Shown one piece after another: positions 44,854 to 54,593 of a stretch of 64,000 nt of DNA (positions within the stretch are counted from its first letter, which is position 1; each line of letters opens with the position of its first letter). A program made the position numbers and the translations under genes. The DNA lies in NCBI RefSeq assembly GCF_014204815.1, contig NZ_JACHMC010000001.1, positions 2,356,001 to 2,420,000 of the forward strand. Direction: 5' to 3'. The notes under the pieces are model-generated. The model did no database searches. It had not been told where the DNA came from and was given only the letters and a program-made list of their open reading frames with translations. The stretch is from Micrococcus flavus (GTDB taxonomy: Bacteria; Actinomycetota; Actinomycetes; Actinomycetales; Micrococcaceae).

Positions 44854-44981
44854 TGCGTCCCCTTCTTGATTGCCGGGTCGGCCCATAAACGTAGGTCCGG
44901 CACCGACGTATTAAGGGGCCCGGAGCTCCTAAGTGAGGACGTCCTTGTCTCTGGGTCTTGCGGTCGTCATCCGAGCCTGGC

Positions 44982-47630
44982 TCAGAGTTGACTCAGAAGC
45001 TCAAAGAATTTGCTCATCGTGTGAGCTCCTTCGAAGGGCGCCGTGTCATCCTGGAAGACCATGTAGTAGCGGACGTCCGGGCCGGCCAGTTCGGCCCACT
45101 TCTGGCCGAGCCGGAGCTTCATGCGGGAGTCGTCGTTCTTGAGGTGTGCACCCTTGGGCTCAACTGCGACCAGGTGACCGCGCGTAGTCATCACGAGGAA
45201 ATCCGGGTAGTGGTTGATGGGGCCGTTGATGCAGAAGCCTCGGCGCTCGATGTTGCGGTGCCACCACCGGACGTTGCTCATCGCCGAGAAGCGAGTGGCG
45301 AATTCGACCTCGTCCTTGTTCATGCGGTCTTCGGCTTCGTAGAGGGAACCGCCGATGGTGGTCGTCGCGTCGACGGGGTTGATGGTCTCCGGGAGGTAGT
45401 AGGTGAAGTCCACCCGAATCCGGCCGATTTCGAGGTCGTCCTTGAACTTCTGGGCCTTGTGCTCGTCCAGGAAGCCATTGATCTTGCGCTGGATGAGCTC
45501 GGCCGCCCTCTGGGGGTGTTCAAGGTAGGCGGCCATGGCTGTGGCATCGAAGTTCTCCACCACCTGCGCGACGTACGCGCGAAGGTCGGCATCGCGAATC
45601 GCATTGATGGGCTTCAACCTCGTGAAGATGTCCCCTGCGGCACTTCGCCTCTGCGCGTCGAGATCGAGGTTCCCAAAATGTTCCCGCATGATGCGCTGAT
45701 CCTGAACGCTCATTCGGAAAGCGCGCGGGACATCCTTGGCGGAGCGGACGTCGATCTGAAACATCTGCTCATCCACCGTTAGGTTGATTCGCGTGTCCTT
45801 GCCTCGCAGGGTGAAGCCGGCGCCCAGCGCTTCGTGGTGGAGTGCCACCAGCCCGCTCTCCATCTCGGAGAAGAGAGCGCTCCCTTCCTCCGGGGTCACG
45901 AACTGTGGCAATGCGTACCCGGCGAACTCGTCGGCGAGCTCTCGGAACATGTGGCTGCTCACGACGGCGTCCTCCAGTTCCGCAGGCACTATGGGCGCGT
46001 TCGTGTGAGCGGCCGCGTCAGCCGCTCTGCCATAGGAGGCCTCGCGCTGCTGCGCCTCGGCGAGCAGGGATGAGACTCCGGACTGTGCAGCGCCCTCCGA
46101 CGATGATGAATCCTTGGTGTTCAACCGAGTGGAGATCTGCTGCTCATCGAACTCCAGGAACTCCTCGGTTGTGGTATCAGGAGCGCTGTCTGGCAGCTGG
46201 TGGCCCCGGTCTTCCTCGGGATCGTCGACGGGCCTGGGTTCCGGGACGATCGCCGTGTCAGGAACGTCAACGGCGCGAACGTCGTCCTTGCTGAAGCCGG
46301 CGGCGTTCAGGCCGGAGATGATCTTGGTGAGGGTGTCGTTGAAGTCGCGGGAGGACGTCAGCACATAACTCATGTTGAGGAGAGGGTTGCTGAAGCGTGT
46401 CGCGTGAGGCTGTCGGAGCACCCGGCCGAGGACCTGCTCGACATCCACCTGGCTCGTCTTGTTCGCCAAGGACGCAAGGACATAGGCGAAGGGGCAGTCC
46501 CATCCTTCCTTGAGGGCGTTGACGGTGATGATGTACCGGATCTCGCACTCCGGGCTGAGGAGGTCCACGCCGCGCAGCTCGTTGACCTCCGCGGTCTTGA
46601 TGGCGATCTGCGCCGCCGGGATGCCGGCCGCCACCAGCTTGGAACGAAGGCGTTCGAAAGAAGTGGCGTCCTCGCGGGCTTTCGGCTGAGCCTGGAACAG
46701 TGCGATGGGACGTACATAGCGGCCGTCCTGTTCGCGCACTTCGCTGGCGGCAGTCTCCAGCGACTGCCGTAGGTCGATGGTGTCCGTGATCACGTCCGTC
46801 TGCGATGCGCGGTTGTAGGCGACCACGGGGAGCTTGACCATGTGCTCGGCCTTCAGTTCGAACGCACTGACGTAGGAGATGACGTTGGCCTGCTTCTTGG
46901 GGGTGGCGGTGAGCTCGAGGATGAAGGATGGGTTGAAGTTCCCCAGCATCTCCAGGCTGAGACTGCTGGTCGCGTGGTGGGACTCGTCGACGATCACGAT
47001 CGGATTGAGTTGATTGATGACCTGGAACAGGGCGCTCTGATCCGCGGTGGGAATCGGCTGTTCCGGCACTCCCAGTGCTGTGCTGAAGGGGATGAGATTC
47101 CCATTGGCCTGGTAGGCCTTGCGGCCATCCTTGCTGCGTGCGCGGAACGAGTCGTAGGAGAGCACCATCACGCTGAGCTGCTCGGCCACGGCGACCGGAT
47201 TGAAGTTCTGCCCGGCGAGCAGTTCCTCCTTGGAATACACGTGGACGCGCCCGCCGAAGTCAGCGTCGAGCTGGCGCCGGTAGGGATGCGTAGGGTTCTT
47301 CAGCGCGGCCAAGGTCTGCGTGAGGATGGACTCCGACGGTACGAGCCAGACGACCGCCTGGTGGCGCGCTGGGGGCAGGGACTGGAAGATCGGCTGGGCC
47401 GACGCACACGCCAGCAGGGTCTTGCCGCCGCCCGTGGGCACCTTGTAGCAGACCTGGGGGACGCCCTCGATGGTGTTCTGGTATCCGGCGGCCCCACCTT
47501 GGCCGACGGTGACCCCTCGCGTCGCCCAGAACGACCGGAACGCGCCCTCCAGGGAGCCTTCGCGGCTCAGATGTTCCAAGTAGTCCTTGAGGTCGGCGAT
47601 GACCCGCTTCTGGTACTTCTTCAGTTCCAT
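44982..47630 (-). CDS. res: Type III restriction enzyme, Res subunit
   Basis: 882 residues, normal for Res. Superfamily 2 helicase motifs: I VPTGGGKTLLA (near residue 72), II IVDESHH, III LELTATPKK, and VI EQVLGRVLRQP, with GWDCPFAYVLASLANK between. A C-terminal PD-(D/E)xK nuclease is visible as YPDFLVMTTRGHLVAVEPKG. It needs Mod for recognition and cuts between two head-to-head sites using ATP. The partner mod gene lies 19 bp upstream and is split by an insertion sequence, so this Res is probably idle. ATG 47630 is chosen for MELKKYQKRV. Confidence 0.92.
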   Translation of the reverse strand: MELKKYQKRVIADLKDYLEHLSREGSLEGAFRSFWATRGVTVGQGGAAGYQNTIEGVPQVCYKVPTGGGKTLLACASAQPIFQSLPPARHQAVVWLVPSESILTQTLAALKNPTHPYRRQLDADFGGRVHVYSKEELLAGQNFNPVAVAEQLSVMVLSYDSFRARSKDGRKAYQANGNLIPFSTALGVPEQPIPTADQSALFQVINQLNPIVIVDESHHATSSLSLEMLGNFNPSFILELTATPKKQANVISYVSAFELKAEHMVKLPVVAYNRASQTDVITDTIDLRQSLETAASEVREQDGRYVRPIALFQAQPKAREDATSFERLRSKLVAAGIPAAQIAIKTAEVNELRGVDLLSPECEIRYIITVNALKEGWDCPFAYVLASLANKTSQVDVEQVLGRVLRQPHATRFSNPLLNMSYVLTSSRDFNDTLTKIISGLNAAGFSKDDVRAVDVPDTAIVPEPRPVDDPEEDRGHQLPDSAPDTTTEEFLEFDEQQISTRLNTKDSSSSEGAAQSGVSSLLAEAQQREASYGRAADAAAHTNAPIVPAELEDAVVSSHMFRELADEFAGYALPQFVTPEEGSALFSEMESGLVALHHEALGAGFTLRGKDTRINLTVDEQMFQIDVRSAKDVPRAFRMSVQDQRIMREHFGNLDLDAQRRSAAGDIFTRLKPINAIRDADLRAYVAQVVENFDATAMAAYLEHPQRAAELIQRKINGFLDEHKAQKFKDDLEIGRIRVDFTYYLPETINPVDATTTIGGSLYEAEDRMNKDEVEFATRFSAMSNVRWWHRNIERRGFCINGPINHYPDFLVMTTRGHLVAVEPKGAHLKNDDSRMKLRLGQKWAELAGPDVRYYMVFQDDTAPFEGAHTMSKFFELLSQL

Positions 47631-49320
47631 CGTTGTCCTTTCCTGCCCCTCACAGGCGGGCGATGTCCCGCGGGATCTTCTTGAAAGTGACGCCATGCGT
47701 CGCCAGCTGCCCCTCGGGGAGGACACACACGTCAGCGAAGACGACGTACGCCTCCGCCCGGCACGTGGTGGGGATCGAGGCGAGGTAGGAGCGGTCCAGC
47801 ACCGTGGTCTCTGAGGCGTCGTAGGCGAAGAAGTAGGACACCCCCGCGTGGGTGCCGAGGAAGTCAGGGTGGACCTTCTCAGCGCCGCCCTGGTACGGCT
47901 GTCCCGTCGAGGTGAACCAGATGTACTCTCGCAGTCGCTCCAGGGGCAGGATCGGGTTCAGGTCTCCCTCGCGCAGAAGGGGTTCACCCAGCTCGTAGTA
48001 GGAGAACGACCCGCCCGTGCCGGAGACGTCCTGCTCGTGCTCCTGGATGGCGACAACGCGGACGGAGGGGACGCCGGTCTTTCCCGTGACGGTGGTGGTG
48101 ACCTTGGGACGAGACACCTTCGTATAGGTGCCGAGTGCCTCCTCATACACCTTCATGGCTTCCGCAAAAACGTCTGCGCCGCGCTTGACGGTGGCGACCG
48201 TGAGCTTCTGATCGAAGAGGACATGTTCCTGGGACCGGGTGCCCTTGTATCCCCGGATGGTGCGACGCACCCGCTCGGCGGTGACTGTCTCCGCGTAGTC
48301 GCCGAGCTCCACAAGGATGAAACGCCGCCCCCCGCCGTCCCGGGCATTCACGTTGAGGACGGCCTGGCCGGTGGTGCCAGACCCGGCGAAGGAATCCAGG
48401 ATCAGATCACCCGGCTTCGACGCGATCGCGAGCACCCGCTCCACTAACCGGGAGGGCTTGGGGGTGTCGAAGGCGACGCGGCCGTTGAAGATCGCGCGGA
48501 TCTCCTTCTTGGCCTCGTCCGTATGGCCAGCCTCCTGGTGGGTCCAGAGGTTGGTGGGAAGAAGGCCGCCGACGGCGTCCAGATAGGTCTTGCGCGCAAT
48601 CCCACCCTGCCCGTTGCGAGTGAAGAAAAAACGCGGCCAAGGACCTTTCTCGTAGACGGTCTGGGCGTCCTGGCGGGCCTCTGCGAGCGGCTTGGCGAGC
48701 ACCAGGGCCGGGACACCCGGCTTGACCTTATCTGGGCTGATCCCACACACGCGGGCGCGCTCGACTGCGTCGTTGAGATCCTTGAGCTCATAGTCAGTCC
48801 ACCCTGCCATAATGCGCATGACTTCTGGCTGTTCAAAGGTCCAGCATCGCCCCTGAGCGGGGTAGACCAGCTCTCCCGTAAAGGGGCTCTGGATGGCGTA
48901 CACCATGCCCTGGTGAGTTGCCGCACCGGGCGCGGTGGCGTTGTCGGTCCGCCATGCGCTGACATCATTGTCAGGGTTCTTGTATTTCGAATCCATCGAG
49001 GCGGTTCGCGACAGGGTGTTGGGCTTCCAGTCCGGTTCCTTGGAAAAGGCTAGTAGGTGCTCCACTTCGGCGGGGATGCCCTTGGAGTCGTTGCGGGTGG
49101 CGTAAGTGCGCTGCCAGGAGATGTCTGCGATGAAGCAACGCGCGCCGAAGATCTCATCGCAGATCAGGCGGAGCGCGGCAACCTCATTGTCGTCGATCGA
49201 GATGAAGATGGCACCGGTGGGCGCGAGCAGGCGGTGCAGCAGCCGGAGCCGGGGGTACATCATGTCGCGCGTCAGACTTAGTGGCAGGGCCGTTATGTAG
49301 GTCCTGAAGGAGAGTCAGAC

Positions 49321-49638
49321 ATGGGTAGACCACCTTCGATTCCGGCGGAGAAGAAGACCCGGATAGTGCTGAGCGTGCTGGCCGGCGAGATGTCCATCGC
49401 CGAAGCGGCACGCAAGGAGAAAGTCAGTGAGCAGTCCATCGGACGGTGGAAGGCCGAGTTCCTGGAAGCCGGCAAGACCGCCCTGGTGGCCGGCAGGTCC
49501 GGACCATCCTCCCGAGAGGAACAGCTGGAGGCCGAGGTCGCCGAGCTGACCCAGGCCTTGGGCGAGGCACACCTGGAAGCCAGGGTGTGGAAGAAGTCCG
49601 CGGAGGGCCGGCTGGGCCCTTCGAGGACCTCGAGGTGA
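49321..49638 (+). CDS. Insertion sequence OrfA (helix-turn-helix protein)
   Basis: 105 residues. Helix-turn-helix MSIAEAARKEKVSEQSIGRWKAEFL and a coiled-coil segment (REEQLEAEVAELTQALGEAHLEARVWKK, quoted partly: LEAEVAELTQALGEA). Its stop TGA overlaps the GTG of orfB by GTGA at 49635-49638, so orfB may be made by coupling or frameshift. Confidence 0.85.
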   Translation: MGRPPSIPAEKKTRIVLSVLAGEMSIAEAARKEKVSEQSIGRWKAEFLEAGKTALVAGRSGPSSREEQLEAEVAELTQALGEAHLEARVWKKSAEGRLGPSRTSR

Positions 49639-50585
49639 TCCGCGTGGAAGCGGGCATGTCGACCGCGAGGTTCTGCCAGCTCTTCGACATGCCCGAGCGG
49701 ACCTGGCGCCGCTGGCAGGCCAAGGCCCGCACCGGGACGGCGGTGAAGGGACCATGGCCGCAACCGGGACGGCAGGCCGCCAGGGAACTGGTGGTCAAGC
49801 ACGCGCTGGCCCATCCGGCGTGGGGGCATCGGAAGATCTGGGCAATGGTCCGCCACGACGGGCATGTGGTTTCCGAGGCGACCGTGCTGCGGATCCTGCG
49901 CGACGAAGGGCTGATTCTGCCCGCGCAGTACCAACGGGAGCGACGGAAGCTGGCCGAGCGGCGCAAGGCCGCGTTCGCCACCAAGCCCTCAGGCCCGAAC
50001 CAAGTCTGGCAGCTGGACTTCAGTGAGTTCGAGACCACCACCGGAGGGACCTGGCGGCTGGCCGGGTGCCGGGACTACTGGTCCAAGTACGAGCACCCCT
50101 TCCACGTTTCGCCCACCGGGAACCAGCACGACGCGATCGACGCGATCGAGTTGGCCCTGGCCGACTACGAGGCCATGTTCGGTCACCCGCTGGTCGAGGC
50201 CTGCCCGGTCGATCCCGAGACCGGTGAGCTGTTGGCCGTGGTGACCATCGTGACGGACAACGGCGGGCCGTTCCGGTCCTTCCGCTTCGAGTCCTTCATC
50301 GCCGCCCACCCCGAGCTACACCACGTGCGCACCCGAGTGAAGACCCCGGGGCAGAACGGGTCCCGTGAGCGCGGCTTCGGCACGCTGAAGTACGAGCGGC
50401 TCTACCTGGACGAGATTGACGACGCGATCGTGCTGGCCGAGCGGGCCGAGGACTACCGGATCGAGTACAACGAGCTCCGGCCCCACGAGGCCGTCTCATG
50501 GAACCGGCCCAAGGAGGTGCACCTGGGCCTGGCCGACCCCACCACCCCGACATTCAAAACCAAAGAAATCCTGCCAACTACTTGA
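49635..50585 (+). CDS. Insertion sequence OrfB (DDE rve transposase)
   Basis: 316 residues from GTG 49635. The N-terminal helical part contains FCQLFDMPERTWRRWQAKAR and HPAWGHRKIWAMVRHDG. DDE catalytic residues: VWQLDFSEFET (Asp), VTDNGGPFRSF (Asp), and GSRERGFGTLKYERLY (Glu). Similar to IS3/IS2-like integrase-domain transposases. It appears intact. Confidence 0.9.
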   Translation: MIRVEAGMSTARFCQLFDMPERTWRRWQAKARTGTAVKGPWPQPGRQAARELVVKHALAHPAWGHRKIWAMVRHDGHVVSEATVLRILRDEGLILPAQYQRERRKLAERRKAAFATKPSGPNQVWQLDFSEFETTTGGTWRLAGCRDYWSKYEHPFHVSPTGNQHDAIDAIELALADYEAMFGHPLVEACPVDPETGELLAVVTIVTDNGGPFRSFRFESFIAAHPELHHVRTRVKTPGQNGSRERGFGTLKYERLYLDEIDDAIVLAERAEDYRIEYNELRPHEAVSWNRPKEVHLGLADPTTPTFKTKEILPTT

Positions 50586-51060
50586 CGCGGGACAATCATG
50601 CACAGCCACTTGTCGTGACGGGTGAGGTCCTCACCCTCCTTGCCTACGACGTCCCCCAGCCACTTCTGGAGGCGGGGGTCGCTGACGTTATCGTTGTACA
50701 CCCAGCTCTCGTTGCCGGTGTTGTAGGGCGGATCGATGTAGATGCAGTCCACGCGTCCCTCGTAGCGAGGCAGGAGGGCCTTGAGGGCCTCGAGGTTGTC
50801 CCCATGGATGATCATGTTGGGGGAGTCGTTGTCCGTCTCGCTCTGGCCGACCTCGTCGAACGAGTACTTCCGGTCCAGCACTCGCAGGGGAACGTCGAGA
50901 TGGTGGGTGATGACCTTGTCTTTGCCCACCCAGGTCAGCTCGGGCATGAGTGTCCTCTCTTCGCATGCGACCGCACGTCTTGGTCCGACTGCCGACACCG
51001 TACCGGGCCTGGCAGACACAGTAGCGGGCACCGCTCATGAGCAACCCCTAGGCTCGAGCC

Positions 51061-51873
51061 ATGGCAGACATGACCTGGCGGAAGGCGATCCTCCGCGCCC
51101 TCAACGACCTCGGCGGCGAGGCGCACTACGCGGACATCGCTCAGGAGATCATCGACCGCGGATACCGGTCGAAGGACAGTATCGGTGCGACGCCGGCCAA
51201 CACGGTGGCCGCCAACATCTCCATGCACCTCACGGAGCAGCTGCTCAAGGTCTCACCTGGCCGCTACCGCCTCCTGGATGAGAAGCCGTCGACGACGTCG
51301 CTGGCGGGGGATGCCGACCAGCCGGTCGCGCAGCCCCCGTCGGTGGCTCCAGGCGAGGGAGCCGCCGACGACGACATGGGCCTCATCAACGCCTTCGGCA
51401 TGTTCTGGCGGCGCGAGGAGGTCCACTGGCAGGGCAAGGCCACCCGCCTCCGTGGTGTGCAGCAGGACGGGGCAACTCCCACGGACTTCGCAGGACAGGC
51501 CGGGGTGTACATCCTCTACGACGGCAACCGCGTCGTATACGTCGGCAGGGTGACCGCCACTCGCCTGGGGCACCGTCTTGCGGAGCACACGCGTGACCGC
51601 CTCTCCGCGCGGTGGGACCGCTTCTCCTGGTTCGGGGTCCGCCCCGTCGAGGAGAACGGCACCCTCGGAGCGGTGCCGGCAGCCGGGATCAGCGTGGACA
51701 CCCTCATCGCCACGATGGAGGCGTTGCTGATCGAGGGGATCGAGCCCCCGCAGAATCGCCGCCAGGGTGACGGCTTCAACGCTGTGGAGTTCATCCAGGC
51801 GGCGGATCCCGACATCGAAGAGCGGCGGCGAAGCGAACTTATCGGCCACCTGCTCTCGCGTGGGGGCCGATGA
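51061..51873 (+). CDS. HARE-HTH plus GIY-YIG nuclease protein (C)
   Basis: 270 residues. Residues 4-75 (MTWRKAILRALNDLGGEAHYADIAQEI then TVAANISMHLTEQ, KVSPGRYRLLD) are a HARE-HTH winged helix, a DNA-binding module often fused to restriction nucleases and thought to sense modified bases. Residues about 145-235 (GVYILYDGNRVVYVGRVTAT, RLAEHTRDRLSARW, then EALLIEGIEPPQNRR) form a GIY-YIG nuclease with the catalytic Arg and Glu. So it looks like a modification-dependent or sequence-specific nuclease. ATG 51061 has TAGGCT and a 6-base spacer, a leaderless start. Divergent from the mod gene, 113 bp away. Confidence 0.85.
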   Translation: MADMTWRKAILRALNDLGGEAHYADIAQEIIDRGYRSKDSIGATPANTVAANISMHLTEQLLKVSPGRYRLLDEKPSTTSLAGDADQPVAQPPSVAPGEGAADDDMGLINAFGMFWRREEVHWQGKATRLRGVQQDGATPTDFAGQAGVYILYDGNRVVYVGRVTATRLGHRLAEHTRDRLSARWDRFSWFGVRPVEENGTLGAVPAAGISVDTLIATMEALLIEGIEPPQNRRQGDGFNAVEFIQAADPDIEERRRSELIGHLLSRGGR

Positions 51874-51955
51874 GAGGCTGGCGGTCGGCGTCTTGGTGGA
51901 GGGGCGATGGGGACTCGTCAGCCCGACACTGACACCGTGACTTACAGTTGTCACT

Positions 51956-53530
51956 GTGAATTGGTCATCTGACGATCTGACGGCCACCCTCGAAGCCCTC
52001 CGCGCGCGTCGTGGCGACACCACCTCGGTCGAGGTCAAGCGGGCCACGGGCGGCGTCTCCTCGATGCCGGAGACGCTGTGCGCCTTCGCCAACATGCCCG
52101 CCGGCGGAACCGTCGTCTGCGGCGTCGACGAGGCGCACGGCGAGTTCCGCGTGGTGGGCGTGCCCGACGTCGCCACGCTGGAGGCGGGCCTCGTGGCCCA
52201 GGCGCGCGAGGCTGTCACACCCAGCCCGACCGTCCTTCCCCAGGTCTTCCGCCTGGAGGGCAAGGACGTGCTCGTCGTCCACGTGGTGCCCCTGCGCCTC
52301 ACGGACCGGCCCGCCACGGTGCGAGGGCAGGCCTACCTCCGGCAGTCCGACGGCGACTACGTGATGCACGCGCATGAGCTGCGCATGCTGGAGGTCGCCA
52401 AGCTCCACTCGGACGAGCGCGTGGATTACGACGTCAAGCCCGTCACGGGGATGAGCGAGGAGGACCTGGTCCCCGATCTCGTGGCCGACTACGTGGCGGC
52501 CGTGCGCGAGCGGGACCGTCGCCTCCGCGACCGCACCCACCACGAGATCCTCCGCCAGACCAACGTCCTCACCGCCATCGGCGAGCCCACCCTGGCCGGC
52601 CTCTACGCCCTCGGTGATTACCCGCAGGGCCGCTATCCGGGGCTCACCGTCACCGCGGCCGTCCAGGTGCGCGGGGGAGAGGGGCAGGCGCGCAGCCGCA
52701 ACCTCACGGACTTCACCGGGCCGGTCCCCGTGCTGCTCGACGAGGTGATGGCCTGGGTGCGCCAGAACGTCGGGACCGAGCACGTGTACCGCCCCGACGG
52801 TCAGCTCGAGCGCCGCCCCGAGCTCCCGCTCGCCGCCGTCCGCGAGCTCCTCGGCAACGCCCTGGTGCACCGCGACCTCGGCCCCGACACCCTCGGCGCG
52901 GGCAAGGCCATCCAGGTGCGGCTCACGGACCGGGCCCTGTTCATCCAGAGCCCGGGCGGCCTCCGCGGAGTGTCACTCACCCAGCTCGAAAGTGACGAAC
53001 ACGCCCAGGCCGCCGTCAATCAGCGGCTGTACCAGATCGCCAAGAAGCTCACGACGCCGGACGGCGCCTCCGTCATCGAGGGCGAGGGCGGCGGCATCCA
53101 CGAGGTGTTCCGGTCCGCTCGGCACTGGGGGCTGGACCGGCCTCAGCTCATCGACACGGGCGTCCAGTTCAAGGCTCTGCTCTGGCGGCCGCGGCCCGAG
53201 GGGGCTCGGCCGAGTCGGCGGGAGCCTGCCGTGGAGGTCGCGACGACGTCCCCCGCGGAGGTGACGCCCGGGGCGAAAGCCGGGACACCGTCGTCGGCCG
53301 TGCCGCCCAGCTCCGCGCCCACCCGCCACGAGGGGCGCGTCCTCGGCGCCCTGGCCGCGGGGGAGGCGGTGGGCATCCGCGACCTGGAGGAGGCCACCAT
53401 GCTGACCGCGCGGCAGATCCGCTACGCGCTCCGCCAGCCGCTGCTCGACGGGCTGGTGGAGATGACCGGCGGTCAGGGCCACAAGGACACCCGGTACCGA
53501 CTGGTGTCGGCCAGAGGGGCGGGAGACTGA
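51956..53530 (+). CDS. Schlafen/AlbA_2 domain ATP-binding-like protein
   Basis: 524 residues. Residues about 20-135 are the Schlafen AlbA_2 domain (TTSVEVKRATGGVSSMPETLCAFANMPAGGTVVCGVDEA, quoted partly: SVEVKRATGG, CAFANMPAGGTVVCGV). The middle (about 270-390) is a GHKL-like ATPase segment, AAVRELLGNALVHRDL then LFIQSPGGLRG, and the C-terminus has a winged-helix segment (GVRDLEEATMLTARQIRYALRQ-like; seen as DLEEATMLTARQIRYALR). GTG start 51956 preceded by TACAGT and a 7-base spacer. GTGAC...GTCAC (51936-51954) may be an operator. Such proteins are frequent in defence islands; some are nucleases or regulators. Confidence 0.85.
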   Translation: MNWSSDDLTATLEALRARRGDTTSVEVKRATGGVSSMPETLCAFANMPAGGTVVCGVDEAHGEFRVVGVPDVATLEAGLVAQAREAVTPSPTVLPQVFRLEGKDVLVVHVVPLRLTDRPATVRGQAYLRQSDGDYVMHAHELRMLEVAKLHSDERVDYDVKPVTGMSEEDLVPDLVADYVAAVRERDRRLRDRTHHEILRQTNVLTAIGEPTLAGLYALGDYPQGRYPGLTVTAAVQVRGGEGQARSRNLTDFTGPVPVLLDEVMAWVRQNVGTEHVYRPDGQLERRPELPLAAVRELLGNALVHRDLGPDTLGAGKAIQVRLTDRALFIQSPGGLRGVSLTQLESDEHAQAAVNQRLYQIAKKLTTPDGASVIEGEGGGIHEVFRSARHWGLDRPQLIDTGVQFKALLWRPRPEGARPSRREPAVEVATTSPAEVTPGAKAGTPSSAVPPSSAPTRHEGRVLGALAAGEAVGIRDLEEATMLTARQIRYALRQPLLDGLVEMTGGQGHKDTRYRLVSARGAGD

Positions 53531-53626
53531 CACTGCCGCTCTTGAGAGCCCCCCTTGGTGGTCGACTGTGAGTCTGAAGTGTCAATCTGTCGATGTGGAT
53601 CCGTCCCATGAGCAGAATGAGGTCCT

Positions 53627-54478
53627 ATGCCGCACTCTGATCCGGTTCCCGAGCCGTTCGTCCTGACTCTTGGGTCGGTGCTCGACGCCGCTGGCCTGGA
53701 CCCGCACGAGGTTCTTGCCATCCGTCACACATACAAGGCGGATGGGCTTCCCTCGCGGGCCGCGGCCACGCCCGAGCGCGTGCTCGCCTACACGCGCGAG
53801 CAGCACCACCTGGGGAAGTTCCCGAAGGAGCCAGCCCGCCACTGGCTGATCTTCATGGGGGAGGGCGGACGTCGTTCTCGTCTCACCGCCGTGTACGAGA
53901 ACCGCGGGGAGGCCGTGGCTGAGCGCACGGAGCGGCACCGGTACTACGACGTTGCGCCGGTGCCGCTGCTGGCCTCCCTCGAGGAGCGCCTGGTGGTGGA
54001 GTGGTCCGCAGACCCCGTGAACTGGGCCAAGCGCGGCCCCCTGGCGGCGTGGTTCCCCGTCCTGGAGATCGCCGACCCCACCACCGAGGCGTTCCCCGGC
54101 TTCGACCATGTGCTGCTCAGCTACGGGGACCTGCAGTCAATGGTGACCGAGACCCGCTATGCCGGCTGGCGCACTGCCCTGGAGGCCGTACGCGGGATCT
54201 ACCTGATCGCCGACGAGACCGCGGGCCAGTGCTACGTGGGCAAGGCCGACGGCGAGCGCGGCGTGCTCGGGCGGTGGGAGGCCTACGCCCGTGACGGGCA
54301 CGGCGGCAACGTCGCCCTCCGGGACGCCCTCGATCTCGACCCCACCCAGCCGGAGCGATACACGTTCAGCCTGCTGCGTGTGTTCGGCTCCAACACCCCG
54401 CAGGTGCAGATCGACGCCGCGGAGAAGCACTACAAGGACGCGCTCATGACGCGTCGGTTCGGACTGAACCGGAACTGA
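53627..54478 (+). CDS. GIY-YIG nuclease domain protein (D)
   Basis: 283 residues. N-terminal 170 residues unassigned (VLAIRHTYKADGLPSRAAATPERVLAYTREQ, HWLIFMGEGGRRSRLTAVYENRGE). Residues about 190-283: RGIYLIADETAGQCYVGKADGERGVLGRWEAY carries the GIY and YIG (here YVG) strands and the Arg, with EKHYKDALMTRRFGLN as the Glu-containing end (first part quoted: GIYLIADETAGQCYVGKA). Close to families annotated as GIY-YIG nuclease of unknown role. Third gene of a plus-strand run with protein C and the AlbA_2 protein. Confidence 0.8.
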   Translation: MPHSDPVPEPFVLTLGSVLDAAGLDPHEVLAIRHTYKADGLPSRAAATPERVLAYTREQHHLGKFPKEPARHWLIFMGEGGRRSRLTAVYENRGEAVAERTERHRYYDVAPVPLLASLEERLVVEWSADPVNWAKRGPLAAWFPVLEIADPTTEAFPGFDHVLLSYGDLQSMVTETRYAGWRTALEAVRGIYLIADETAGQCYVGKADGERGVLGRWEAYARDGHGGNVALRDALDLDPTQPERYTFSLLRVFGSNTPQVQIDAAEKHYKDALMTRRFGLNRN

Positions 54479-54593
54479 GGTGGCGTCGTCGTCCTGGGAA
54501 GAGGGCGAGGGGCGGGCGGGGGAGGGAGTGCCCGTGCCGAGCCTCGTAGACCTCCACGACCTGACGCCCGGGCGCAATGACTAGCCTGAGCGC

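Larger units (their letters stand above)
49263..50594 (+). mobile_element. IS3-family-like insertion sequence disrupting mod
   Basis: 1,332 bp. Imperfect inverted repeats TGTCGCGCGTCAGACTTAG and TGTCCCGCGTCAAGTAGTT at the two ends. 4-bp target duplication ATCA at 49259-49262 and 50595-50598. Two overlapping transposase frames on plus, opposite to mod. Confidence 0.92.
47650..50947 (-). pseudogene. mod: Type III DNA methyltransferase, Mod subunit, split by an insertion sequence
   Basis: 5' part 50595-50947: MPELTWVGKDKVITHHLDV, IIHGDNLEALKALLPRYEG and the catalytic DPPYNTGN motif, ending DKWLCM. 3' part 47650-49262: MYPRLRLLHRLLAPTGAIFISIDDNE, and DSFAGSGTTGQAVL (SAM-binding FxGxG, beta-class order) with the C-terminal domain. 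Removing the element and one ATCA duplication gives an unbroken 653-residue Mod with DKWLCMMYPRLRLL across the junction. It recognises DNA and methylates adenine (N6). The split makes both methylation and restriction unlikely. Confidence 0.92.
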
